The notes under the pieces were generated by a model. It ran no database searches, was not told the origin of the DNA, and saw only the letters and a program-made list of their open reading frames with translations. Below are positions 33,201 through 43,106 of a DNA stretch of 43,106 bases, in pieces (position 1 is the stretch's first letter; every line of letters begins with the position of its first letter). The stretch is from Setaria digitata (lineage: Eukaryota; Nematoda; Chromadorea; Rhabditida; Setariidae). The stretch is taken from positions 1-43,106 of the forward strand of contig RCAB01000514.1 in NCBI GenBank assembly GCA_003640385.1, in the 5' to 3' direction. The translations under genes and the position numbers were made by a program.

Positions 33201-35423
33201 GTAGGACCGGCATCCATTTGAAACATTTGAAAAATGCTTCCTACCGAGAAATAAGAGTCACATTTCGTGCTAAGATTTGGTATATTTAATTTCTAATTAA
33301 AGTTCTTAATTGCAAAACAGAAGAAGACAAACCATTCTTCCTTGATATATGCTGCAATAGCGAATAAATTAGCCGACATACTAAATGATGACGGAAGAAA
33401 TGCGCAACTGAAACGATTTATTTCTTAATACTTAATACATGCATCATTTAATTATGAAAACCATGAAAAAATTCTTAGAAAACTGAACTTATTATGCAAC
33501 CTTAGTTAAAAAATGATAATCTCAGGAAAGTGATTTGGAAAAGTCACTCGATAAAAAAGAGTACCTAAAAAGTTTCGGCCCTGCCACAAGTCCATTAAGC
33601 CTAAATTGGAAGATAATAATCTTTCGTACAACAGGCCTAATGAGTATGAAATACGAAATATTATGCTATTATTTTGGTCTCAACATTGAACAGAAATTTC
33701 CGCTTTCGTTTATTTTCTCAATTTGTACGAATTCTAGTAATCTGAAAAATATTTATATTTGGAAGGTATAATTTTAAAAGAAGCAAAGACGGGTACAACT
33801 AAACCCTGCCACTATCTTCCGGAAAAAAATTTGGTCATGCGCGAAAAGATTCTCGAAAGCTAGAAAGTTTAACGAACAATTTGAAAAAAATAGTACCTTG
33901 CAATGAACATTCCAGATGAAAGTGTAGTTAACGCAACGTAAGTCCGGGCAATGCCGTTCCCAAAACGTGAACAAAGTGCCTTATACATTTTTATTTCAGC
34001 GCCTGCGTTGAACAAGCCTAACACGCAACGCATTGTAATGAAAATACTCGATTTGTTGACAAAAAATATCTTTTTCAGTACTACGGCTGGCCCATAATGC
34101 ACTAATATATATAGATATGACCTGAAATATTTTCCTAAAATATTTTGATTTTCCTTTCCAAAGTAATATAGATAAATAAAGGGAGAGAGAAAAAAAAAAG
34201 GGGAAAGGTAGGAATAAGAAAGTACGAACCGATGAAATAAAATAATGAAATAAGTCAACTAAAATAACAAGTATAAGCTATAAGTTTGTCAATCCTAAAA
34301 TTCGAAAGCTATCAGAGATATGATCTTGGATTGATACTCACTGGGGTTAGAAGTAATGGTCAAGTTCAACAAGGCAATTTAATAATTCTAATAAATTTCA
34401 AAAAAAAAAAAATCCCCTATTCTATATTTGTATAGCTTTTACAAGTCCTACCTATAAAATATAATCCAGCGATTTAGACAAACTCAGGAACTTACGTTCT
34501 CTTTGGTCAATTTAGAAATGCAAATACAAACCGTATAGCATAAAGTGGTGAATATTCCCATGTCTGAAAGCCGTTACCAAAAAGAAATAAGTGTAGAGGC
34601 TCCCAATAATTGTATACTTCATCGCAATCGTTTATCGTACTCCACATTGCAGCAGAAATTCGAAAGGAAAATATAATCTGAAATTTGCCGTTATTAATAA
34701 AAATCCCAAAGCAGCTTAATTTTCAGTTTATTAAGGTTTAACTATTTAATTAAAATGATTATCAAGAAAATGGCAGATAGACTCAAATGACTAAATAAAT
34801 GTCACATTTTGTAAAAATATCATAAGACTAATGACATACATGACTTATATTGTACACCAGCATTCTGTATAATAGAGGAAAGACTGAGGGAAGAAAAAAA
34901 AAAGGAAAAACTACTCATTTCTTCTACCATTTAATGAAGTTTATTGGTTAAGTTAGCAAAATAAAAAGAAGAAAGGATGAAATTCGTAGCGAAATTTTTC
35001 TAACTTAAAGAAGTAAAATTTTCAAAATCATCGCTATCGATAGAATATAAAATGAATCTTTACAATACAGAGTTACAATTCACTACTTTGAAAATTGGAC
35101 ACACAATGGAAGTTACTAAACTGACAATTTTATTGCAAACCATCTTACCATATTCTAATTATTTTTTTAAATTTAAAAATTTAACCAACTTTAAAAACTG
35201 CTGTAATTGTTGGTTGCCACTCCAAATCCATTTGTCCATTTGGTATGTAAAGTTTGGAAAATGAATCTATTGATGGATAATTCCATAGTACGTTAGCTTG
35301 TAACGGTGAAAGTGTCGATAACTGTTCATCGGTAGTGACGTTATTATCTGCTGACGATAGATGCGAACGTAAAAGTATTCGATTTGAAGTTCGCTTCACC
35401 AGTGATAGATTCTTCTTTGTCAT
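30221..35423 (-). CDS. algn-9: ALG9 alpha-1,2-mannosyltransferase of the ER
   Basis: ALG9 adds the seventh and ninth mannoses to the lipid-linked N-glycan precursor in the ER lumen, using dolichyl-phosphate mannose. Exons are 35423-35190, 34677-34532, 34121-33897, 33407-33333, 33037-32830, 32456-32252, 32024-31853, 31770-31566, 31352-31117, 30729-30645 and 30394-30221. They total 1965 nt, 654 aa, with every phase closing; human ALG9 is 611. The GT-C signature is clear. The first luminal loop has NDCDEVYNYWEPLH (acidic pair D97-E98) and GFQTWEYSPLYAIR. Then come AFLPSSFSMSANL, VSWPFAALLGLPI, VDSYYFG, PLNIVLYNVFSPYGPNLYG and HKEERFLFPIYPL (residues 396-408). The C-terminal luminal domain carries CIGKEWYRFPSSFFLP and DFLVDLETP. 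Intron 7 uses a GC donor. Upstream of the ATG a TTTTTAG leaves a 5-nt leader. The gene diverges from crn-3. Confidence 0.97.
31848..31856 (-). other. Non-canonical GC-AG splice donor in algn-9
   Basis: Exon 7 ends CCTCG and is followed by GCAAGT, the classic GC donor context. Any GT donor nearby (CGGCAA then GTTTTT) puts the next exon in a frame that loses the conserved SVSRSAALYRNFFSP segment and meets a stop. The GC donor restores both the family alignment and the overall multiple of three. Confidence 0.85.
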
Positions 35424-35440
35424 AATTGCTAAAAACAAAT
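35424..35440 (-). promoter_or_regulatory. Spliced-leader acceptor of algn-9
   Basis: Minus-strand TTTGTTTTTAG ends five bases before the ATG at 35423, too close for a normal 5' UTR. SL trans-splicing is the likely explanation. Confidence 0.7.
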
Positions 35441-35839
35441 AACAATATTTCATAAATATATTATTTTCACATGTGTACATCACGTTTCGTAACAAAAACT
35501 TCACAGGAATGATTAGGGAGAAAAAGAAAAAAATAAAAAGCTGAAAAAAGAATTTTTTCTTACTTAACTAAGAAGAAAAATAAAAAGGCATCAAAACTGA
35601 AAATGCAATTATTTTTTCAGAAGATAATTTACATCATTAATATGCCTTTTCCTTATTAACCATAAATTATTACTAAAACCAATACCTTCCTTAAAAAGTT
35701 TAGTAAAAAAGAAACTTTATAAGAACTTGAAAAAAGGAATAATTTTTTATTTTGCATTGAATTTAAATTTCAATTAGATTATTTCTTTAGAATTAGAAGT
35801 AGCAAAAGAAAGATGGCAAATAATTTTGTAAAACAAAAT

Positions 35840-35913
35840 CAGTACAGATGAACAGAACCAGAAATCAGGACAAAACCAGTACGGACAAACAAAACCGGAA
35901 ATCTGGAAAAATT
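35840..35913. repeat. Two-copy 37-bp direct repeat
   Basis: Copies at 35840-35876 and 35877-35913 share the pattern CAGTACRGA..AACARAACC and RGAAATCWGGA at about 80% identity. They directly precede the GC-richer island. Confidence 0.75.
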
Positions 35914-35929
35914 ACAAACTCGCGGAACA

Positions 35930-36080
35930 CAGTCGCTGGAAAAAACCCGCCATGAAGTTCCCAGTGAGACAATATTGTTGCATATCGTCCGCTATTAAGA
36001 ATAGCTTATTGAAACGGGAAGGCGAGGATCGCGTAAGCCTGGGGTTAATGGTGTTCACGTCGATGAGGGGTTGAAAGTCT
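35930..36080. other. GC-richer island with a 40-codon ORF, origin unknown
   Basis: About 150 bp stand out as near 48% G+C in a background near 27%. On the plus strand a 40-codon frame runs 35952-36074 (MKFPVRQYCCISSAIKNS...). The minus strand is also open for about 45 codons. I recognise neither product. Possibilities are a promoter, a decayed repeat or a foreign insertion; filarial genomes often carry Wolbachia fragments, but nothing specific identifies one here. Confidence 0.4.
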
Positions 36081-36644
36081 TAAAGTGCTCAAATTATATG
36101 ACGAAGAGATGTTTGGAAAATTTCTTTCTAATAATTAAGGTCTGCCAAGAATTCCATCATAATTTCTAGTAAACGCCAAAGTTAATATATTTATTCTCCT
36201 TAAAAATGATTTTTACAGAAAATGAGGGGAAAGCTTTGCTGTTCTATTTTGAGGAAAGTTTATTTTATCTTGAGAAATATCCCTTTTTCTTACAAGTTTT
36301 AACATTAATAATGTGAAGTGTTCTATAATGTATTAGTTTATTAAAAAAAAACTATTCCTTAGTTTTTCTTGGTCACTAAGTTATTATTTTATTAGTTTTT
36401 ATGTTAGAAAGTATTTTCCTATTATTTAGAATTTATTACAAAATATTGGTTCGTGTTAGGATCAGCTCAAATTTACTATTTTGTTACTATGAGCAATATC
36501 AAATCAATAAAATTTTTGTCTGTTAGTAGGATAAATTTAAATGAAGTTTTCCTCCACAATTTAACTGAGATTATTTTTTCCATATATTTTTGAAATTTTG
36601 TAGGATTATTTGAGTGTAATAGCATCATTATTACGTATATATAT

Positions 36645-37025
36645 GTATATATTATTATTATTTTATTATTATTGTTACTTTATTATTATCGTTATTTTAT
36701 TATTATTATTATTAATTGTTATTATTATTAACTGTTATTGTTATTTTTAATTATTATTAATTATTATTATTATGAATTGTTATTATTATTATTAATTATT
36801 AGTATTGTCATTAAATATTATTATTACTATTTATTATTATTATTTTTAATTACTATTATTAATTATTATTTATTATTATTAATTATTATTATTATTAATT
36901 ATTATTATTAATTGTTATTATTAATTATCATTATTATTAATTATTGTTATTAATTATTATTACTATTATTAATTATTATTGTTTATTATTATTATTATTA
37001 ATTATTATTATTATTATATTATATT
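36645..37025. repeat. Long imperfect ATT microsatellite
   Basis: Almost 380 bp are made of ATT/TTA units with scattered single substitutions (ATTGTT, ATTACT) and many TTAATT junctions. It is the longest simple repeat in the window. Confidence 0.95.
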
Positions 37026-37032
37026 GAACAGA

Positions 37033-37035
<3 letters not shown>

Positions 37036-37083
<48 letters not shown>
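37036..37083. repeat. TA dinucleotide microsatellite
   Basis: About 23 uninterrupted TA units. It is bounded by ATAATTATA on the left and TATAATT on the right, so the whole tract is self-complementary. Confidence 0.95.
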
Positions 37084-37087
<4 letters not shown>

Positions 37088-37269
37088 CCTTATTTCACTA
37101 CAACTTTCGAAATTAGTCATAATAGAATTCAACATTTTATTTAGTAGGTAAGTGAAGTCAAATTTATATTGAACTGATAACGATAATTATTAAGTCTATA
37201 TATTGCTAACCGATTGATTATACGAGTCCTTATATTTTATGTTGAGGAGGAAAAATGAGTACATCTGCA

Positions 37270-37281
37270 GATAATTGCAGG
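37270..37281 (+). promoter_or_regulatory. Spliced-leader acceptor of crn-3
   Basis: GATAATTGCAG ends at 37280, 16 bases before the ATG at 37297. An earlier ATG at about 37255 is followed by an in-frame stop and would be removed by trans-splicing here. Confidence 0.55.
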
Positions 37282-37296
37282 CAGTGATTTCCGGAA

Positions 37297-40200
37297 ATGG
37301 GTGATGAGCAATCAACTAGTGATCAGAAAACCATATTGGCTGCAGTAAATGTATGGGTTTGTTTCATGAAAATTTCTCGAAAAATTATTGCCTAAAAAGG
37401 TTTCATCGGCATAGTTTCTTCTTACTTCTCATTGCAATCTGTAGGAAATTTCCTTCAATCTTCATACCATGGAAAGAATTCATAATCATATAGTTGTTTC
37501 TATTTTTCGCTTCTATTTTTTTTTTTTCAATTCGAAAAATTATGAGACCCTTGTAACCGTAATCGTTGTAAAAACATTGATATTGCTGTTGCAGATATAC
37601 TTTATCAATGCATAGCAGTTCTGCTTCTATTGTAATTTACTAATGTGACCATTTGTTGCGTTGTTTCTTTGTTGTGTTTATCACTTCTTGTTATTGCATT
37701 TGCTTCAGGAAATGAAATTATGTGCAGTTCGAGCTGTTAGAGAAGGAAACGCATTACCAATGCGTACTGAAGGTTATGAATTGTATGCAAGCTTTCCCAT
37801 ATATGCGAATCTTATGATTGAACAACAAAGAAGGATTACAGCTATGTAAGTTACATAGCTTTTGAGATCCTGCTATAGAAATGTATTTCCTCCTTCATTT
37901 TTAGATTACGTGAGGTATTGCGGAATGCCGGTTGTCGAATTGCAGTGCCAACAACGATAAACGATCTTGATGAATTTCTGGATCGAATTGTTGAAGCAAA
38001 TGATAGCATATGTGAACGAGCCGTGCGTTATTATTTTCTTATGTGAATCTCTTGATGCTTTCTGAGGATAACTGTCTAGTTGTCTGCTCTACTGTAGGGT
38101 ATTTTACTGGATCTCCTGCAAAAAGCTAGACGTATGGAAGAAGTGATTGTACCACAACAAATTCTCGATGCGGAAAGTACAGCTGCATCGGAGCAGACAT
38201 TGTTCGAGAGGCAGGGACGTTATGCTGCGCTTCTGCGACGTTTACCGGCATACAGGGATAAACTTTTATCATCACCTACTACTTCTGCGATACCTTTACT
38301 AGTGGGTTTAGTTTCATGCAGTATGATAATATAGTGTTTTGAATGGTCAGTCTTCCTACTTCCACAAGAGTTTTTGGAGGTGTGACTTTTTTTTTGTTTG
38401 GAATCATATATATATATATATATGATTCCAAAAAATGGCATGAAATATATATATATATATATATATATCTTGCTATTTCATGCCTCTGAAACAAATTCCG
38501 GTGATTTTTGCGAGCAACATTTTTAATGCTGGAGAGAAAAAAAAAAGGATCGAAATTGACAGATTTGCTTGCAGACAGCCAAGGAGAAGCCACAAATTGT
38601 TTTTGGTATTCAGTTCGACAACAGCGACACAAAATTTAAACCTAAGTTAAAAGAAAAACATCATACTTTGGAAATTCCTCTAGAGAATTTGCAAATTGTT
38701 GATAATGGTGTTAGTGATAACAGCATTGTATGGCACAACGATCAGGAAGCATATTTACATCCTTATCGCAATGAGCTGATTCATTTTAAGGTTATTATAT
38801 TTCATTTCTAAATGTCTTTTTGCAGTTACAAAATACCTTTGTTATTCCATGAATGAAAAGAGTTGCGTTGATTTCATTCAGTCAAGTTTCTTGTATCTAC
38901 AGATCCCTGGAAAGCAGTTGGTTGCGGGAAGGGTTGAACCACTGAGAACATTATCGGATACTGAACTAATATATGTTGATACGGTCAGGAAGTTGGAAAG
39001 TTTGCGAGATATATTAAATAAGGAACATGAATTCAGTGTTGATCTTGAGGTATTAGTTCTTTCTATAATATCGTCATGATACTTTATACCATTAAACCAG
39101 AACTGGTGCTTTTTTTTGATAATAATTTATTCATTTTAAACTTCCTTTCAGTCCATGAATTTTCCATTTCAATTCTGGAAGTTTTGTTTGAAGCTATTTG
39201 CTTTATTGATCTAATGGGCTTCGGAAGTTTTTACAAAAGTTTTTTCTATTTTACAGCATAATTCGCAGCGCTCGTTCCTTGGATTAACTTGTCTAATGCA
39301 AATCTCAACACGTGAAACTGATTACATCATTGATCCGTTTCCTTTGTGGAATGATATGCATATTTTAAATGAGCCCTTTACTGATCCAAGAATTTTAAAG
39401 GTAACCATTATTATTATGGACATTTTTTCAAATCAATGAATTTATTAAGCATTTCAGAACATCAGGAATTAAATTTTCACTTTTGGTAGAGCTGTTGCAT
39501 GCCGGTGACATTGCTGCCTTTTTCATTAAATTAATATAAGGAAGTGGTCGTTTTATTTAGCCGCTTATGTCACTTTAATACGTGGAAAGATCATTCATTT
39601 ATCCAGGTTTTCCATGGGGCAGATTCAGATATTGCTTGGTTGCAAAGGGATTTTGGCATATATGTTGTAAATATGTTCGATACACATAAAGCGATGAGGG
39701 TGCTTAATTATTCGAAATTTTCCTATCAATATTTGGTTCAAACGTGTTGCAACTGCACTCTGGATAAGAAATTGCAAAAAGCCGATTGGCGTTTAAGGTT
39801 GACTTGTTTTTAAATTGCAGTGAGGTATAAGTTCTCAGTTGGGAATTTCCTGGAGTATTTGAATATATTTGATAGTTTTTAACAATTCAACTATAAAATT
39901 GCTTGAGTGGTAATGCTTATCTATCTTTTTAGACCACTTACGGATGCTCATAAAATATATGCTAGAAGTGATACTCATTATTTGTTACACTGTTATGACC
40001 AACTCCGTAAGGGGTTGCTGGAAAAGGGAGACGATACCAAGAATCTTCTCAAACTTGTTTATAATGAATCTACTCAAGTTTGCCTTACTGTTAGTTCTTA
40101 TTACTGTTTTCTTCCTTTTTTTTTTTTTTTCCATTAATGTGATGACTAATTTATCTGTAAAAAAAAAATCTTTACTTTGACAATCCAGTAGATGCGTTAT

Positions 40201-42787
40201 TGAAGATCGTTTTAATGGATCAAATAGGTTTGTTAAATGGATGAAGGTATATTGTTTGAAGTTTTATGCTTCCTGTAATATTAGTGTCATCTTATCATTT
40301 TAATGAATTGTAGACCCTGGTTTTATTTTCTTTTTCAAAAATTTTGCCCAAAGGTATATGAAAAGCCAATATTTGAAAGCGACGGTTATGAAAAATTGTT
40401 GCTGGAAAGGAAACCATTGAATTCCCGTCAGCAGTTTGCTTTGGCAGCTTTATGGAAATGGCGCGATGAGCGAGCAAGAGCGGATGATGAAAGTCCTCAA
40501 TATGTTCTACCATGTCACATGATGCTGCAGATTGCTGAGGTGTACTTTTTTTTTTCGTTTTTTTTTTTCGTTTTTTTTTTTTTTTTTTTTTTTTTGATAN
40601 TCTATTCCTTTAGTGCCTGATGTCTAATTTCTCCTAAACCAAATTATAAAGATGTACTCCTTTTCGTCATTCCTTTTTAATTTTTCTATCACTCTTTGTT
40701 CATCAGCTAGATTGTTTAGTATTTCATTGTTCTTTGTCGCTATTTCAGTATTTCAGGTACTTCCTCGAGAGGTGCAAGGTATCCTGGCATGTTGTAGTCC
40801 TGTCCCAATACACGTTAAGCAAGAATTACATGTTTTGCGTGAAATCATTAATACAGCGCGCGATCAGCCACTTCTAAAGTGTCCAATTTATGCACCAGAT
40901 ATTAGCTCACTAGCTTTTGAAGGTGTTTCATCGCAGCTGAACAAAATGAATGCAACTAAAGCTATGCTGAGGTTAGCACAAGAATTATATGTACGCTTTA
41001 CTGACTGAAGTTAAAATTAAGTGCTACAAATTCTAGTGGGAGTATCATTTATTCGTGTTCTTGTCTAATTGTTGTGCAATACTTTATTCATATCCACCAA
41101 CTGTTTAGCGATCTATTTGAGCTGACCCATTGCATTGATTCTTCGAAATTTTGCTAATTCACTTTCTTTTCGTCGAATTTTTCTTCACTAGGAAAAAGAA
41201 ATAAATTAGTCTCGACACTGTCTTTTTTTATTTCAGGTGCCACTTGGATTTTTCATCAACGAAATACAACGAAGAAATTCGTGATATTGTTAAACAAAAG
41301 GTTGAGGGAGCGATATGTAAAGAAGCAGCAACAGCAGATAATAATGATGGTATGCACCACATGGAACTGTATACAATTGGTGGAGAAGATGAGCAGGAAA
41401 GTGAGCGTTTGGCGAAAGTAATGGAAAAAGTGGAAGAATGGGCAACGCCTTATGAATGCTATCGGATTGCTCTGATTGAACAAAACTCCAAAACAAAGGT
41501 CAAGGTATTATTGTTTTGTACCTAAAATTTTGAATTTCGGAGGTCGGATTCTGATAAAGTATTTCTCATAGATCTCTTTTGAAAGCGACATCACAAAGTT
41601 CAACACTTCATTATAGAACAATGGGAAGGAGAGAAATACAGTTGAAGGTAAACAAGATGTCTCGGAAGAAAAGAAGTTATGGTCGCACCTTGATCCCGCA
41701 ATTAATGGAACTGGATTTATTGAACAGAAGGTTATTTTTAGGTTTATTTTCTAAAATGCCTTTTACATGAATTAAGTTTATTTTTTCTTCACTGTGCTTT
41801 CTCTCCTTTTATATTCATAATTCTTAGGTAAATGTTTCTGATGCATGACTAAATCACATCTCCTGCACTGTTAGACAGAATGACAACTCTTCTTTGCTTT
41901 ATTTGCTACATGCTCCATTCAGAGTGAAAAAAAGTTCTAGTTAGGAAAAAATTGTGGGAAGTAAGCTAGGAGTCACTTTTCTTTATCAATTTGGAGAAAA
42001 AATTAGAAATCAGTTTGGAGAAAAAAAAAATTTATAAATTGCATTTTTACAAATACTTATTTTTTTGGCTGCGTTATAGACAGCAGTTAGTGAGCTACGG
42101 ATGGAAAGTGAACAACGAAAGAATGCAGAGGAGGAGATGAATATTAACGAAGATATGACATTAACAAAGAAAGAATTGAAGAAAAAAAGAAAACGAGTAT
42201 GTTTTCTGTATTTTTTTTCTCATTCTTTGCCTATATTTTTAAAGTACATCTACTTGGAAATTTAATTTTCCTTTGACCGTATTTTTAATAAATTTTGAAA
42301 CTCTGTGGTTGATGAAAGCTTTTTAGGGAGCGCTTGAAATCAGTATTTTGACGACACAGGGATCAAGTGAAATACGAAAGGATAGTGTAGAAACCGTAAA
42401 GAGGGGTCGGAAGAGTAATTGGACTGACGCAGTGGAGAAGTGTGATCAAAAATTCGACTACAGCGCCTTTGATGCTGATCTTTTTAACAGTAAATTTCAC
42501 TTATGATATTATTCGCTTTTCAAAGAAGTTTAAGCGAATTTTTATTTCGAGCTATCCCTTTTTAACGATTTGAAGTTCCAAGTCTGCATTGTCATGGACC
42601 TTCGAAAAAAAAAAAATGTTTTTTGATATTTTCCATTTATTATTTTCCAGTTGTGAGCTTAATAATTATAGAAAATACTGTATCAGTATCCGATGCATAT
42701 GATCCATTTAAACAATGGAAACGAGGAAGATGGAAATCTAATCGTGGTCGAATGTCGCGTAGAGGACCAAAGTTTGATAGACAGTGA
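37297..42787 (+). CDS. crn-3: EXOSC10/RRP6 DEDDy 3'-5' exoribonuclease of the nuclear exosome
   Basis: RRP6-type enzymes trim and degrade nuclear RNAs with the exosome core; the worm homologue is also a cell-death-related nuclease. Exons are 37297-37350, 37709-37845, 37905-38022, 38098-38301, 38575-38790, 38903-39049, 39257-39400, 39607-39797, 39933-40089, 40354-40539, 40757-40971, 41237-41504, 41617-41730, 42080-42196, 42327-42489 and 42651-42787. They total 2568 nt, 855 aa, in phase; human is 885. The PMC2NT domain (about 15-125) includes YELYASFPIYANLM. The exonuclease domain has FSVDLEHNSQRSFLGLTCLM (D290, E292), VFHGADSDIAWLQRDFG (D348) and YARSDTHYLLHCYD (Y413, D417), all four acidic residues and the Tyr intact. 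The HRDC domain (about 470-545) contains QQFALAALWKWRDERAR and YVLPCHMMLQIAE. The C-terminus has a basic TKKELKKKRKR and an RGRWKSNRGRMSRRG tail. Exon 12 may end at 41498 and exon 16 may start at 42672. Confidence 0.97.
38397..38432. repeat. Self-complementary (AT)n hairpin, first of a pair
   Basis: TTTGGAATCAT at 38397-38407 and ATGATTCCAAA at 38422-38432 are perfect inverted copies enclosing an AT run. The entire 36 bp is palindromic. It lies in intron 4 of crn-3. Confidence 0.9.
38437..38484. repeat. (AT)n tract flanked by a 10-bp inverted repeat, second of a pair
   Basis: GGCATGAAAT at 38437-38446 and ATTTCATGCC at 38475-38484 flank an AT run plus CTTGCT. It starts four bases after the previous palindrome, in the same crn-3 intron. 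Confidence 0.88.
40545..40600. repeat. Long T homopolymer with an ambiguous base
   Basis: T-runs broken by CG lie in intron 10 of crn-3, with an unresolved base at 40600. This is probably polymerase slippage in the sequence data rather than biology. Confidence 0.8.
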
Positions 42788-43106
42788 CTTTTTTCCCTCC
42801 TTCCATATTACTGTTATATTTTCCTTTGCTGGTTAGAAATAAAAATTTTTTTCCATAAGAAGCTATCAGTGCATACAAAAAAAAACATACAATGATCTCA
42901 CTTATTCATTCAATTTTCATAGTTAAACATGTGCTGCTTGAGTAAAGTTCTGTATGTACAGACTGATTCATATCCTCCAGGGACGAAGAAATACACAAAC
43001 TATATAGTTGGATAATGCAATTCATTCTTTTATGTTAAGGAAATATTCGAAGAATTGAACTGAACATTTTGCAGAAATTCATTTGTCATTATTTCATTTT
43101 TTTTTT
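42788..43106 (+). terminator. crn-3 3' UTR with poly(A) signal, then intergenic
   Basis: AATAAA at 42838-42843 follows the TGA at 42785-42787 by about 50 bases, a typical nematode spacing. I see no gene in the remainder to the window edge. Confidence 0.65.

Larger units (their letters stand above)
35441..37269. other. Divergent intergenic region between algn-9 and crn-3
   Basis: The promoters of both genes must lie here. Contents are AT-rich DNA, a 37-bp direct repeat, a GC-richer island at about 35930-36080, and large ATT and TA microsatellites at 36645-37083. No gene is supported. Confidence 0.6.

Noticed and set aside
35952..36074. Wolbachia-derived gene fragment
   Set aside because: Composition alone is not enough and no recognisable bacterial protein segment is present; kept only as an unexplained island.
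36645..37083. Possible centromere-like or CRISPR-like repeat
   Set aside because: The tract is plain ATT and TA microsatellite with no spacers or complex unit.
1..43106. tRNA, rRNA, transposase or reverse-transcriptase genes
   Set aside because: I scanned for T-loop/B-box-like motifs and for long transposon or RT frames and saw none; a tRNAscan or RepeatMasker run would settle it.

Overview
The window is nuclear DNA from a nematode, most likely a spirurid or filarial worm. It is roughly 70% A+T. Genes are split by many introns, mostly 50-700 bp, with GT donors and YYYCAG or YYYTAG acceptors. Several start codons sit 2-16 bases after a strong acceptor that has no upstream coding exon, as expected for spliced-leader trans-splicing. 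The protein set is eukaryotic housekeeping with nematode-type relatives. No mobile-element ORF, bacterial operon, CRISPR array, tRNA or rRNA was found. The filarial assignment is inference.

Five complete genes could be rebuilt exon by exon. Splice phases close without a frameshift and each total is a multiple of three. They are: gyf-1 (GIGYF, minus, 24 exons, 1120 aa), mrps-22 (mitoribosomal mS22, plus, 9 exons, 417 aa), an SLC17-type MFS transporter (minus, 9 exons, 433 aa), algn-9 (ER mannosyltransferase ALG9, minus, 11 exons, 654 aa), and crn-3 (EXOSC10/RRP6 nuclear exosome exonuclease, plus, 16 exons, 855 aa). A sixth gene, an LRAT-fold protein related to EGL-26 (minus), is complete at its 3' end. 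It has a candidate first exon 3.7 kb upstream. A seventh gene runs off the left edge and only its first coding exon is visible.

Layout: 1-651 partial unknown gene (-); 652-3397 intergenic with small repeats; 3398-8518 LRAT gene (-) with a long first intron holding an ATT microsatellite and a doubtful small plus-strand ORF; 8519-10253 intergenic with a perfect 22-bp hairpin; 10254-17733 gyf-1 (-); 17734-20434 divergent intergenic region with an 800-bp degenerate ~65-bp tandem array and a GC-richer promoter-like segment; 20435-23254 mrps-22 (+); 23867-27879 SLC17 transporter (-), convergent with mrps-22; 27880-30220 AT-rich desert; 30221-35423 algn-9 (-); 35424-37296 divergent intergenic region with a GC-richer island and large ATT/TA microsatellites; 37297-42787 crn-3 (+).

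The genes do not form one pathway. They cover post-transcriptional control (gyf-1, crn-3), mitochondrial translation (mrps-22), N-glycan assembly (algn-9) and anion transport (SLC17). The most useful outcomes are corrected gene models: a missed first exon of mrps-22, a GC-AG intron in algn-9, an in-frame stop in crn-3 removed by a downstream acceptor, a 29-nt microexon in gyf-1, and a candidate 5' exon for the LRAT gene. Several undescribed repeats and hairpins are also listed. I saw no convincing novel multi-gene system.
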